Source: Moorella glycerini
Lineage (GTDB): Bacteria; Bacillota; DSM-521; Neomoorellales; Neomoorellaceae
Assembly: GCF_009735625.1 (NCBI RefSeq)
Contig: NZ_CP046244.1
Coordinates: forward strand, 2,852,001 to 2,916,000
Direction: 5' to 3'
Length of the DNA stretch: 64,000 nucleotides
A model generated the notes under the pieces. It was not told the origin of the DNA. It ran no database searches and saw nothing but the letters and a program-made list of their open reading frames with translations. Of the stretch, positions 52,425-61,622 are shown piece after piece (the stretch's first letter is position 1; each line of letters starts with the position of its first letter). The translations under genes and the position numbers were made by a program.

Positions 52425-54470
52425 TTACTCATCCTTTTCCCTTCTGGCTTCCTGGATAATCTTTTCGGCAATGCTGGCCGGGACTTCTTCGTACTGGGCG
52501 AAGTCCATTTTAAAGTGGCCACGGCCCTGGGTGATGGACTTCAGGTCGATGGCGTAGCGGTACATTTCGGCCAGGGGTACCTGGGCGCGGATGATTTGAT
52601 TTTTACCCTGGGGTTCCATTCCCAGGATCCGTCCCCGGCGGCCGTTTAAATCGCCCATAATGTCGCCCATGAACTGTTCGGGTACGGTAATTTCTACGTT
52701 CATAATGGGCTCCAGCAGCACCGGCTTGGCCTGTTCTACGGCCTTGCGGAAGGCTATCCCGGCGGCAATCTTGAAGGCCATTTCTGAGGAGTCTACCGTA
52801 TGATAAGAACCGTCGGCCAGGTTAACCTTAATATTGGTTACCGGGTAGCCGGCCAGGATCCCTTCCTGCATGGCTTCCCGGATGCCCTTCTCCACGGCCG
52901 GAATATACTGCCGCGGGACGGCACCGCCGAAGATGGTTTCGGTAAACTCAAATTCCTTGTCCGGCAGGGGGGCCATGTCGATAAAGACATGACCGTACTG
53001 GCCGTGACCGCCGGTTTGTTTCTTGTGCTTGCCTTCCACCCGGTTAACACTGGCGCGAATGGTTTCCCGGTAGGGTACCCTGGGAGTACTCATTTCTACT
53101 TCCACGCCGAATTTCCGCTGCAGGCGCTCCAGGGTAATGTCCAGGTGGGACTCACCCATGCCGGTGAGAATGGTTTCCCTGGTCTCGGTATTTTTACTCA
53201 GGCGCAGGGTCGGGTCTTCTTCCAGTAGCCTTGCCAGGGCATTGCTGAGCTTATCTTCATCGCCTTTACTTTTAGGCCGGATGGCCACGGGAAGGGTCGG
53301 TTCGGGGAAGTTGATTCCTTCCAGTTTGACCGGGCTGGCCTTGCTGGTAAGGGTATCGCCGGTAGTGGTAACCTGCAATTTGGCAATGGCCCCCATGTCC
53401 CCCGGCCGCATTTCGGTAACGGCAACCTGAGTTTTACCCTGGAGGGCAAAAAGCTGGCCGATTTTTTCTTCACTTTCCCGGTTGGCGTTGTAAACACTGG
53501 AGTCCGATTTCAGAATGCCGCTGTAGACCCGGAACATGCTTAACCTGCCGACATAGGGATCGGCCAGGGTCTTGAATACCAGGACGGCCAGGCTTTCCTT
53601 TTCCAGTTCGGTGGCTGTTTTACCGGCCACATCCACAGGTGAGGGTAAATAATTAACAATATAATCCAGCAACGGTTTAACGGCCATATTTTTCAGGGCC
53701 GAACCGCAGAGGACAGGGACAACTTTGCCTTCGGCAATGGCTTTTTTGAGGCCAATTCGTACCTCTTCCGGGGTGAGTTCCTCGCCTTCCAGGTATTTCA
53801 TTAAAAGTTCATCATCGCCTTCGGCAGCAGCCTCGACCAGGGCTTCTCGTAAAGACGCAACTTCACCGGCGTATTCAGCCGGGACAGGGCCCTCCTTTTC
53901 ATTACCGTTACTGTCATAGGTGTAGGCCTTCTGATTGAGAATATCAATGACACCGGTAAAGGTTTCGGCAGCTCCTATGGGCAGCTGGACGGGGACAATA
54001 CGACCGCTCAAACGTTCCCGCATGGAGTCTACGGCCTTCTGGAAATTGGCGTTTTCCCGGTCCATTTTATTAACATAGGCCAGCCGCGGCAGGTGTCGGG
54101 CCTCGGCTTCTTCCCAGACAACCTCCGTCTGGACTTCCACCCCGGCCACGGCACTGACAACTACCAGCACACTATCAACTACCCGTAAGGCGCTTACCAC
54201 ATCACCAAAGAAATCGCTGTAACCCGGCGTATCAAGGATATTTATCTTATGATCCTGCCACTCGGCAAAGGCCAGGGAGGTATTAATGGTTACCTTGCGC
54301 TTAATTTCTTCCGGGTGGTAGTCGGTGACGGTGTTGCCCTCGTCAACCCGGCCCAAACGCTTGGTGGCCCCGGCATTATACAGCAGTGCTTCCGTGAGGC
54401 TCGTTTTGCCGGCACCGCCATGGGCTACAATGCCAACGTTACGGATATGGGTACTGGGGTAAACCTTCAT
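52425..54470 (-). CDS. Elongation factor G-like translational GTPase (EF-G paralogue)
   Basis: A 681-residue GTPase with EF-G layout: G1 IVAHGGAGKTSLTEAL, G3 LDTPGYSDF, G4 NKMD, then domains II-V including EVEMSTPRVPYRETIRASVN. The P-loop reads HGGAGKTS instead of the HIDAGKTT of classical EF-G, and no str-operon genes are nearby, so it is the EF-G-like paralogue found in many Firmicutes rather than main FusA. Some paralogues act in ribosome recycling or stress, but its task is unknown. ATG after GGAGGG. Confidence 0.9.
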   Translation of the reverse strand: MKVYPSTHIRNVGIVAHGGAGKTSLTEALLYNAGATKRLGRVDEGNTVTDYHPEEIKRKVTINTSLAFAEWQDHKINILDTPGYSDFFGDVVSALRVVDSVLVVVSAVAGVEVQTEVVWEEAEARHLPRLAYVNKMDRENANFQKAVDSMRERLSGRIVPVQLPIGAAETFTGVIDILNQKAYTYDSNGNEKEGPVPAEYAGEVASLREALVEAAAEGDDELLMKYLEGEELTPEEVRIGLKKAIAEGKVVPVLCGSALKNMAVKPLLDYIVNYLPSPVDVAGKTATELEKESLAVLVFKTLADPYVGRLSMFRVYSGILKSDSSVYNANRESEEKIGQLFALQGKTQVAVTEMRPGDMGAIAKLQVTTTGDTLTSKASPVKLEGINFPEPTLPVAIRPKSKGDEDKLSNALARLLEEDPTLRLSKNTETRETILTGMGESHLDITLERLQRKFGVEVEMSTPRVPYRETIRASVNRVEGKHKKQTGGHGQYGHVFIDMAPLPDKEFEFTETIFGGAVPRQYIPAVEKGIREAMQEGILAGYPVTNIKVNLADGSYHTVDSSEMAFKIAAGIAFRKAVEQAKPVLLEPIMNVEITVPEQFMGDIMGDLNGRRGRILGMEPQGKNQIIRAQVPLAEMYRYAIDLKSITQGRGHFKMDFAQYEEVPASIAEKIIQEARREKDE

Positions 54471-54654
54471 TAAATTAAGCCCTCCTCATCCTTCTGCTGT
54501 TAACGAAAACTTAACAGGGAATATATTAGCCTTCCCTTGGCGAAATTCCTCTTTTTCCGGTGAAATATTTTTAAGATAGGCCGTTTCTACTTTTCCCCAC
54601 TTCTGGTTCTTCTAAACATTTCCCGGCCGGCATAAGTTTAGATGGGGTGAAAGT

Positions 54655-56196
54655 ATGCGCGCATCTATCTGGCAGGGTGCTGCTATTCTCATGCTGGCCA
54701 GCCTGTTAAACCGGATTATCAGTTTTGCCTACCGCATCCTGGTGGTACGTTTCATTGGCGCCGAAGGCATGGGCCTCTATGAAATGGTTTTTCCCTTTTA
54801 TAGCCTGGTCTTAATGCTCGCTACTGCCGGTGTGCCGGTGGCCCTGGCCAAGTTAATAGCGGAAAGGGTGGCTCTCCAGGCCTGGGGAAAGGTACGCAGT
54901 GTTTTCCGCCTCTCCCTGCTCTTTTTAGCCGGTAGTGGGCTCCTAGCAGCCTTAATTCTATGGTTTCTGGCTCCTTATCTAACTGGCAGGATCTTCGCCG
55001 ATGCCCGGGTTTACCAGGCTTTTCTGGTTATGCTGCTGGCCCTTCCCGTGGTCTGCACCTGCTCGGCCTTCCGCGGCTATTTCCAGGGATTGCAACTGAT
55101 GCAACCCCTGGCCCTGGCCCAGGTAAGTGAACAGGTGGTACGGGTAGGCGCCGGCCTCTTCTTTGGCCTTCACTTCCTTCCCTATGGGGTGGCCATGGCC
55201 GCCGCCGGCCTGGCTATGGGGATGGTCCTGGGGGAACTGGCAGGGCTGGTGATAAGTATCGTTATTTTCTGGCAGGCACGTTCCTACTATGATGTGGCTA
55301 GCTACCAGGAAGGTTCAATGCAAGCCGATATTTTACCCCTGGCGCGCCTGTCCCTGCCGGTCATGCTGGCCCGGGCTGCCGGCGGGGTGATGTTGACCCT
55401 GGAAGCCCTGCTGATCCCTCGCCAGCTGCAGCGCTGGGGAGCAAGCGTAGCGGAAGCTACGGCTATCTATGGCCAGTATGCCGGCATCGCCCTGACCCTG
55501 GTTTACCTGCCCATGGTCATTACGGTGGCCGTCGCCATGGCTATGGTCCCGGCTATTGCTGAAGCCCAGGCCATGAAGGATTATGATCTGTTATCTAAAC
55601 GTTGCCGGCAGGCTTTAAAACTTACGGTTTTAAGCGGTTTACCCTTTGTGGTCATCTTTTATCTCCTGGCTACACCCCTTTGCGATCTTATTTTCTCCAC
55701 CCCGGCTGCCGGGGTAGCCTTGCAAATGCTTGCCTGGGGCAGCCTTTTTATCTACCTGGAACAAACTACCGTCGGCATTCTTAATGGCCTGGGGGCCATG
55801 CCCACCGTTCTCCGGACGACCGTTACCGGCGGGCTGGTAGATATTCTGGGGATTTATTTCTTTACTCCCCTGCTGGGGATTACCGGAGCTGCCCTGGGGG
55901 TGAACCTGGGTAGCGCTACGACGGCTGTTTTAAATCTCCTGGCCCTGGCCAGGTATACCCCTTTACGCCTGGATCTGCGGACTTTTGTTTGCTGGCCGGT
56001 GGTGGCCGCCGGGGGGCTGGCCCTGGCTACTTCCTTTTTCTGGACGGTTCTCGCGGCTGTACCGGCAACCTGGCGTCTTATCCAGACTATTGCCGGCGGC
56101 GGGTTAATCTATCTCTTCATCCTCTTCGGCGCCGGCGTGATTAACCCCAACCACCTTTACTTATTACCGTGGCCCGGCCAAAGATATGGCAGGTAG
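54655..56196 (+). CDS. spoVB: SpoVB-like polysaccharide flippase (MOP superfamily)
   Basis: A 513-residue integral membrane protein with about 14 hydrophobic segments, of the MATE/MOP group that includes SpoVB and MurJ. It starts MRASIWQGAAILMLASLLNR and has RFIGAEGMGLYEMVFPFYSL near residue 36. SpoVB is thought to move lipid-linked precursors for spore cortex; a vegetative flippase role is possible. ATG after GATGGGGTGA. Its 3' end overlaps the convergent surE gene by 40 bases. Confidence 0.85.
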   Translation: MRASIWQGAAILMLASLLNRIISFAYRILVVRFIGAEGMGLYEMVFPFYSLVLMLATAGVPVALAKLIAERVALQAWGKVRSVFRLSLLFLAGSGLLAALILWFLAPYLTGRIFADARVYQAFLVMLLALPVVCTCSAFRGYFQGLQLMQPLALAQVSEQVVRVGAGLFFGLHFLPYGVAMAAAGLAMGMVLGELAGLVISIVIFWQARSYYDVASYQEGSMQADILPLARLSLPVMLARAAGGVMLTLEALLIPRQLQRWGASVAEATAIYGQYAGIALTLVYLPMVITVAVAMAMVPAIAEAQAMKDYDLLSKRCRQALKLTVLSGLPFVVIFYLLATPLCDLIFSTPAAGVALQMLAWGSLFIYLEQTTVGILNGLGAMPTVLRTTVTGGLVDILGIYFFTPLLGITGAALGVNLGSATTAVLNLLALARYTPLRLDLRTFVCWPVVAAGGLALATSFFWTVLAAVPATWRLIQTIAGGGLIYLFILFGAGVINPNHLYLLPWPGQRYGR

Positions 56197-56939
56197 GTGC
56201 TTAATTCCTCCTGAAAGGCGTAATGGGTTAAATCTAGCTGCAGAGGCGTCAGGGAAATCAAGCCGCAATTCAAGGCGCCGATATCGGTATCGGGGCCCTG
56301 GTCAAGCTCCTCTTTCTCACCGGCCAACCAATAATAAGCTCGTCCCCGGGGGTCCTGCCGGCAGCTGACGGTATTGATGTAGCGCCGCCGGCCCAGGCGG
56401 GTGATAGCTATTCCTTTTATCTCAGCCTCAGGCAGGTGGGGAATATTCAGGTTTAACAAGGTACCATCCGGCAGACCCCGTTTGAGTATTTCCCGGGCCA
56501 GGCGGGCCGTGAAACTGGCGGCAAAGGTAAAATCAAACTCTTCTTCCCCCACCAGGGATACCGCCAGGGAAGGCCGGCCGTTGATACAGCCTTCAATAGC
56601 TCCCGAGACGGTTCCGGAATAAAGGACATCAGTGCCCAGGTTTTCACCGCGGTTAATACCGGAGACAACCAGGGCCGGTGGTTCCTCCAGGAGGGCGTCC
56701 AGGGCCAGTTTGACGCAATCGGCAGGGGTGCCGTTAATGGCCAGGCCCTTGCCGATGGGCTTTTCCCAGGGGACTTCGGTAATCCGTAACGGTTTATGCA
56801 TGGTTATGCCGTGGCCGATGGCGCTGCGTTCTCTTTCAGGGGCTACCACGACCACCTTGCCGATGGCCGTCAGGGCCAGGCTCAGGGCCTTGATACCCGG
56901 CGCGTGGATACCGTCGTCGTTAGTTACCAGGATTAGCAA
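56157..56939 (-). CDS. surE: 5'/3'-nucleotidase SurE
   Basis: A metal-dependent nucleoside monophosphate phosphatase of 260 residues, with the metal-binding start LVTNDDGIHAPGI, NGTPADCVKLAL near residue 90 and VSGINRGENLGTDVLYSGTV near residue 110, all typical of SurE. TTG start with GAGGTG in the last codons of the preceding small gene. It converges on spoVB and overlaps it. Confidence 0.96.
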   Translation of the reverse strand: MLILVTNDDGIHAPGIKALSLALTAIGKVVVVAPERERSAIGHGITMHKPLRITEVPWEKPIGKGLAINGTPADCVKLALDALLEEPPALVVSGINRGENLGTDVLYSGTVSGAIEGCINGRPSLAVSLVGEEEFDFTFAASFTARLAREILKRGLPDGTLLNLNIPHLPEAEIKGIAITRLGRRRYINTVSCRQDPRGRAYYWLAGEKEELDQGPDTDIGALNCGLISLTPLQLDLTHYAFQEELSTYLPYLWPGHGNK

Positions 56940-56941
56940 GG

Positions 56942-57097
56942 TTACACCTCGTAAATGGACAGGGTCATGGTTTGCCCGCCCGTATCCCTGGACAGGCCAA
57001 ACATGAGGTTATAATCCTTCAGGGTTTTATTTAATAAGTCGACGATTTTATATAATTCATCGTTACTGGTAAAACTCTTGCTGACCAGCAGGCGCAT
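56942..57097 (-). CDS. YpmA-like small protein (DUF4264 type)
   Basis: A 51-residue protein, MRLLVSKSFTSNDELYKIVD at the start and GGQTMTLSIYEV at the end. Length and pattern fit the YpmA/DUF4264 family of Firmicutes, function unknown. The ATG follows AAGGGATG by 7 bases. It lies 6 bases after the TPR gene and 2 bases before surE, and its last codons carry the surE ribosome binding site, so it is an operon member. Confidence 0.72.
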   Translation of the reverse strand: MRLLVSKSFTSNDELYKIVDLLNKTLKDYNLMFGLSRDTGGQTMTLSIYEV

Positions 57098-57103
57098 GCC
57101 AGG

Positions 57104-58009
57104 TCATCCCTTCCTTCCTTCTTCCCTGGTAGGGGTCAATCCCCAGGCCCGGTTGTAACAGCAGGCGGCAGTTTCAGGCTCACCCATGGTATCATACAAG
57201 ATTCCCAGTAGTTGCCAGCCATCGCCGTGCCGGGGCTCAAGGCGCAACAATTCTTCCAGGACTTCCCGGGCTTCCCCTAAACGACGTAATTTGATCAAGC
57301 AGGCGGCACAATTTAGTCTAACCTGCAGGTCAGCAGGCTGGAGAGCCAGGGCCCGGGCATAGAGGGGGGCAGCCAGGTAATATTTACCCAGGGCTTCCAG
57401 GCAGGTGGCGGCATTATTGAGTACGGAGACGTCCGCCGGTAACAGGCGCAGGGCCATTTCCAGGCATTCAATTGCTTCCAGCCAGCGCCGGCCCTGGATC
57501 AGGGCGGCCGCCAGGTTGGCGATAATTTCCCCCTGCCGGGGAGCCAGGGCCAGGGCCTGGTGGTAAAATTCGATGGCTTCTTCAATACGGTTGAGCTGGG
57601 CCAGGCAGACACCTATGTTATTCAGGAGATCGGCATCCCTGGCACCATACTGGCTGGCCCGCTGGAAACACCGGCAGGCTTCCTGCCATTGCCCCAGGCG
57701 CTGGTAACAGAGCCCGGTATTAATTAAAATGTCCGCATCCCTGGGGGCAAGTTTCAGGGCTTCCTGGTAACAGGCCAGGGCCTCCTTTGCCTCTCCCATC
57801 TTAAGAAGGCAATAACCCAGGTTGTTCCACCCGGCAGCATCACGTTTCCTGGTATGAAGGATTTCTTGATAAAGCGGAGCCGCCTCGTGAAAGCGACCCT
57901 GTTCCAGCAGCTGCCAGGCCTGCTCCTCTTTACTTAATGTTACCTTTTGGGAGAGGGCAACTGGCTGCTGCTCCCGGCTGTAAGCTGGATTTTGGACAGG
58001 ACTGGACAC
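57104..58009 (-). CDS. Tetratricopeptide-repeat protein
   Basis: A 301-residue soluble protein made of about seven TPR units from residue 27 on (for example AAGWNNLGYCLLKMGEAKEA and LLNNIGVCLAQLNRIEEAIE), expected to be a protein-protein interaction scaffold. No catalytic domain or signal peptide. Rather many cysteines occur at the same repeat position. GTG start after AAGGAG. It is followed by the YpmA-like and surE genes. Confidence 0.87.
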   Translation of the reverse strand: MSSPVQNPAYSREQQPVALSQKVTLSKEEQAWQLLEQGRFHEAAPLYQEILHTRKRDAAGWNNLGYCLLKMGEAKEALACYQEALKLAPRDADILINTGLCYQRLGQWQEACRCFQRASQYGARDADLLNNIGVCLAQLNRIEEAIEFYHQALALAPRQGEIIANLAAALIQGRRWLEAIECLEMALRLLPADVSVLNNAATCLEALGKYYLAAPLYARALALQPADLQVRLNCAACLIKLRRLGEAREVLEELLRLEPRHGDGWQLLGILYDTMGEPETAACCYNRAWGLTPTREEGRKG

Positions 58010-58122
58010 GGTGCATCGCTCCTTTTCATATCCATCCTGTCCTTAATTTTTCGTCCTCCTTTATACCATTTCCTCCCATATATACCAAAAATCGTACGTC
58101 AAATAGCGTCACCACCCGACTT

Positions 58123-58566
58123 TCACCGGTCTTTGGCGGCGCAATCGCGACAGTATCCGAAAAATTTTAGCTGGTGATCGGTAATGTGGAAACCGGTCTG
58201 CTGGGTTAAAAGTTTTTCCAGGGATTCCAGCAGGTCATCATCAAACTCCTGGACCCGGCCGCAGCCCAGGCAGATCATGTGATGATGGTAGTGGGTTTCG
58301 TGCTGGTCCAGTTCATAACGGGTGCGGCCATCACCAAAATTGATTTTCTGTAAAATATCAAGTTCGGCCAGGAGATCCAGGGTGCGGTAAACGGTAGCCA
58401 GGCCAATATCGGGGTACCGTGCCTTGACGATGTTATATACCTCTTCGGCACTCAAATGCTCGGCCGCATTCTCAAGGAAGGCCTTGAGGATCACCTGGCG
58501 CTGGGGGGTTACCTTATAATCCAGCTGGTGGAGCTTTTGGCAGATGGCGTTGAAGGTATTTTCCAT
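58123..58566 (-). CDS. Fur-family metal-dependent repressor
   Basis: A 147-residue Fur-family regulator with the winged helix (KVTPQRQVILKAFLE, DIGLATVYRTLDLLAEL) and metal sites HETHYHHHMICLGCGRVQEF plus C-terminal CRDC. Both CxxC pairs for structural zinc are present. Iron (Fur), zinc (Zur) or peroxide (PerR) response cannot be decided from this; the HHHMICLGCG pattern is closest to Fur/Zur. ATG after AGGTG. It lies 18 bases downstream of the lipocalin-like gene. Confidence 0.9.
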   Translation of the reverse strand: MENTFNAICQKLHQLDYKVTPQRQVILKAFLENAAEHLSAEEVYNIVKARYPDIGLATVYRTLDLLAELDILQKINFGDGRTRYELDQHETHYHHHMICLGCGRVQEFDDDLLESLEKLLTQQTGFHITDHQLKFFGYCRDCAAKDR

Positions 58567-58584
58567 AGTAACACCTGTGATCCT

Positions 58585-59550
58585 TTAATCCCTGGCCGTT
58601 AAGGTTTCCATAAACCCCTGCCCGGTAACTTCCTCTTCCGGCCGGGTGGCCAGCTTTAGCTGCCCGTTAAAGCGGCAGTAGAAACCTTGCGCACCCATGG
58701 TGGTAACTAATCGCGGGCTCAAAGCTGTTGTTTGTTTAATATCCAGCCTGATCAGGGGTGTAGTACCGGCCTGCAGGGACAGTTCGGCAGGATAGCTCAA
58801 GCCACCCTTGCTTTGCCGGTCGAAGACCTGCACTTCCAGGTTGCCGGTGGCAGCCAGCATTTCCTCCGCGCGAGCCAGGTAAAGGGCAGTTACGTGTTCA
58901 CCGCTGTAGAGGAGGTTGCCCCAGAAGTCGGCCCACAGGAGGGTATAGGCTTCGGTATAATAACGCCCCAGGATGGCGCCCCCTAAGGTCCGGGGTAAAG
59001 GGAAATTATAACGGCGGTGATCAATATAGCCCTGGCCATTAAAGCGCTGCTCCTGGCCCGCCACTAACAGGCTGCCGCTGACCCTGGCCCGCGGCACCGG
59101 TACGGACCAGAACAGGTATTTATCACCCTTCTCGCCGTAGTTAATCCGGCCGTGGCCCGGTTGCCACCCGGGCAGGTGGGGTTGAAACTCTAATTCCAGT
59201 ACCGGCTCCTCTGACCGCCATTCCAGGCGGAAAAGGTTTCCTTGCTGGTAGATACGATTACCGGCCATTTGGACTTCGAGGTGATCAGCAGCAGCCGTAA
59301 AAGGGGCAGTGACTTCCCGGGTAATTACTTCCTTACCTGGTTGGGCCAGGAAGAGCCGGGCTTTCCCTTCTTTCCCGTAGACGGCAAAAAAAACGTTCAG
59401 GTAGGTACCATCACTGCTGCTAACTTCCCAGAGCCAGCTCTCTTCCTCTCCGGCCCGGCCCTGGTAAGCGTTGTCAGCTGCCGCCAGGGGTTTACCTGGT
59501 AAAGCGTTAAACTCGGTATCCTCCCAGAAAGAAAAGGTACTTTCGCGCAT
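58585..59550 (-). CDS. Lipocalin-like (CrtC/AttH type) protein
   Basis: A 321-residue soluble protein, mostly beta-strand in pattern. FNGQGYIDHRRYNFPL near residue 172 resembles the GxGYxDH motif of AttH/CrtC-type tandem lipocalin proteins (carotenoid 1,2-hydratase group), but no carotenoid genes are near, so substrate and activity are unknown. The ATG at 59550 follows AAGGAGCGGAG; a longer frame to 59622 runs into the activase gene upstream. It lies 22 bases after the activase operon. Confidence 0.6.
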   Translation of the reverse strand: MRESTFSFWEDTEFNALPGKPLAAADNAYQGRAGEEESWLWEVSSSDGTYLNVFFAVYGKEGKARLFLAQPGKEVITREVTAPFTAAADHLEVQMAGNRIYQQGNLFRLEWRSEEPVLELEFQPHLPGWQPGHGRINYGEKGDKYLFWSVPVPRARVSGSLLVAGQEQRFNGQGYIDHRRYNFPLPRTLGGAILGRYYTEAYTLLWADFWGNLLYSGEHVTALYLARAEEMLAATGNLEVQVFDRQSKGGLSYPAELSLQAGTTPLIRLDIKQTTALSPRLVTTMGAQGFYCRFNGQLKLATRPEEEVTGQGFMETLTARD

Positions 59551-59572
59551 GCTTCTCCGCTCCTTACCTTTC

Positions 59573-60535
59573 TTATTCTCCAAGGGTATCCCATTTGCCA
59601 CAACGGCTGCCCCAGCGGGCAATTATCCTGCCTTCTTCCTCTATATTAACAATTTCACACAGGTTTGAACACCCCTGGCAGGTAAAACTGTGGGCCCGGA
59701 ATTCTTCTTCGGCTACTTCGAAACCTTTAAATTTAGTCTCCCGGTTATTGTTAACATAATCTCGGGCCAGGAGGGCGGCGCCCAGGGCTCCCATGACGGC
59801 AAAGTGGCGGGGCACGATAATTTCCTGTTGCAAGGCTTTACTGAAGGCGGCCCGGATACCGGCGTTGGCCGCCACCCCCCCCTGGAAGACGATGGGGGTG
59901 AGTATCTCTTTGCCCTTGGCGACGTTATTTAAGTAGTTGCGGACCAGGGCCTCACAGAGGCCGCCAATAATATCTTCTATATTGTGCCCCATTTGCTGTT
60001 TATGAATCATATCGGATTCGGCAAACACGGTGCAGCGGCCGGCAATGCGTACGGGATGCCGGGCCTTTAAAGCCAGTTCGCCGAAGTTTTCGATGGGGAC
60101 ACCTAAGCGGGCGGCCTGTTGATCCAGGAAAGAACCCGTCCCGGCGGCACAGACGGTGTTCATGGCAAAATCGATAACAACCCCCTGGCGGAGAATGATA
60201 ATCTTGGAGTCCTGGCCGCCGATTTCCAGGATGGTCTGGACCTCCGGTACTTCCAGGCGGGCGGCCACGGCATGGGCCGTGATCTCATTTTTAACAATAT
60301 CAGCGCCGATAATGGCCCCGGCCAGATAGCGGCCGCTGCCGGTGGTACCGGCCCCGGCGATGATCACGTCTTCCGGCAGGGTGGCCTTCACCCGGCTGAG
60401 GCCTTCTTTCACGGCCTGGATGGGCTGGCCGTGGGTACGTATGTACAGGCTGCTTAATACTTCTCCTGCAGCGGTAATGACAACAACGTTGGTACTGACG
60501 GAACCGACATCAATACCCAGGTAACAGGGCTGCAT
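59573..60535 (-). CDS. HgdC-like acyl-CoA dehydratase activase (BadF/HgdC ATPase)
   Basis: A 320-residue ASKHA-fold ATPase of the HgdC family, which drives ATP-dependent one-electron transfer to 2-hydroxyacyl-CoA dehydratases. It has GIDVGSVSTNVVVI at the start, ILEIGGQDSKI near residue 107, and the two cluster cysteines in TVCAAGTGSFL and GRCTVFAESDMIHK. An extra C-terminal cysteine group CQGCSNLC with a later Cys occurs. The real start is ATG 60535 after GGAGGCCAGGAG. The two upstream DUF2229 proteins are its likely partners; no dehydratase with known substrate is present. Confidence 0.88.
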   Translation of the reverse strand: MQPCYLGIDVGSVSTNVVVITAAGEVLSSLYIRTHGQPIQAVKEGLSRVKATLPEDVIIAGAGTTGSGRYLAGAIIGADIVKNEITAHAVAARLEVPEVQTILEIGGQDSKIIILRQGVVIDFAMNTVCAAGTGSFLDQQAARLGVPIENFGELALKARHPVRIAGRCTVFAESDMIHKQQMGHNIEDIIGGLCEALVRNYLNNVAKGKEILTPIVFQGGVAANAGIRAAFSKALQQEIIVPRHFAVMGALGAALLARDYVNNNRETKFKGFEVAEEEFRAHSFTCQGCSNLCEIVNIEEEGRIIARWGSRCGKWDTLGE

Positions 60536-61622
60536 TACTCCTGGCCTCCATTTGCTCGCGCCGCTGGCGCAAAAGATCGACAAAGGCTTCCAGCCTGGTT
60601 TCCACCCCGGCCCGGCCGGTCTGTTCGTCAATGGTCAGGCTTAAGATGGGGATGCCCAGGTCCCGGCTGACTCGCGGCAAAATACTTTTGGCTACTATTT
60701 CCGGAATACAGGTAAAGGGAGCCAGCTGGATGACACCGTCAAAACCGTTCCGGGCGTAAAGGATGGTTTCGCCGACGCTATTCTGGCCATGGCCGCCGAC
60801 AAATTGATTTAAATAAGGGTGGGCCAGCTGGCGTACGTCCTGGGCACCGTGGGCCAGAACGTCGGTGGCCGTGTACTGGGTCAGGTAAATAGAACGGTGG
60901 GTAACAACCCCCATCTCCCCCAGGGTTTTTTCTATTTCCAGGTTCATAAAAGGCTCCAGCAGGACGTAAATTTCCCCGACAATACCCACCTTGAGGGGGC
61001 GGCGGCCGGCATCCCGGGGAATATTTTGTAGAAGCTGCCGGCATTCTTCCCGGGCGGCGGCTATTTCCTTCTGGCTCCGGGCTTGATCAATTATTTTAAG
61101 GCAGCTGCGGAAGGTACGGGTAGTTTCCCCGCGTTTTAATTCATAGGGGCGGATGCTGGTAGCCAGCTGTTCCAGTTCATCCAGGAGCTTTAACTTGGCC
61201 CAGGCGCGGCGGACGACATCGACAAAGGCCAGCCAGGAAAGGCCGGCTGCCTTGAGTACGCGCCTTAATTTAATAAAGAAGGGCCAGAGCCCCGTCAGGG
61301 GAGGGTCAAAAATAAAGATTTCCAAGTTAAATCCCAGGTTGCGTAAAATCCTTTCATGCATCATGCCGTACAGGCCGGCCCGGCAGGGTCCTACTCCCCC
61401 GGAGGTAATGATCATCTCCGCCCCCCGTTCCAGGACTTCCAGGTAGGTGCCCAGGACCATTTTAAAGGGGATACAGGCATATTCCGGGGCATAGGTGACG
61501 CCCCGGTCCAGGGTGGCGGGGCTGGGGCTGGCCGGGACGACGGCTTCGAAACCCATATCTTCCACCAGCTGTTTGAAACCCAGGTAGGAATACCCCATAT
61601 GGGCAAAGGAAACCTTTTTCAC
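60510..61622 (-). CDS. DUF2229-type CoA protein activase, C-terminal partner
   Basis: A 370-residue protein related to the part of large activases that resembles dehydratase subunits (DUF2229/HgdB-like). Motifs are YAPEYACIPFKMVLGTYLEV near residue 48, TSGGVGPCRAGLYGMMHERI, LAPFTCIPEIVAKSILPRV and DEQTGRAGVETRLEAFVDLL. Several cysteines (CIPFK, GPCRAG, FTCIPE) are candidate cluster ligands. It overlaps both the activase (26 bases) and the upstream gene (4 bases). Confidence 0.78.
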   Translation of the reverse strand: MKKVSFAHMGYSYLGFKQLVEDMGFEAVVPASPSPATLDRGVTYAPEYACIPFKMVLGTYLEVLERGAEMIITSGGVGPCRAGLYGMMHERILRNLGFNLEIFIFDPPLTGLWPFFIKLRRVLKAAGLSWLAFVDVVRRAWAKLKLLDELEQLATSIRPYELKRGETTRTFRSCLKIIDQARSQKEIAAAREECRQLLQNIPRDAGRRPLKVGIVGEIYVLLEPFMNLEIEKTLGEMGVVTHRSIYLTQYTATDVLAHGAQDVRQLAHPYLNQFVGGHGQNSVGETILYARNGFDGVIQLAPFTCIPEIVAKSILPRVSRDLGIPILSLTIDEQTGRAGVETRLEAFVDLLRQRREQMEARSNAALLPGY

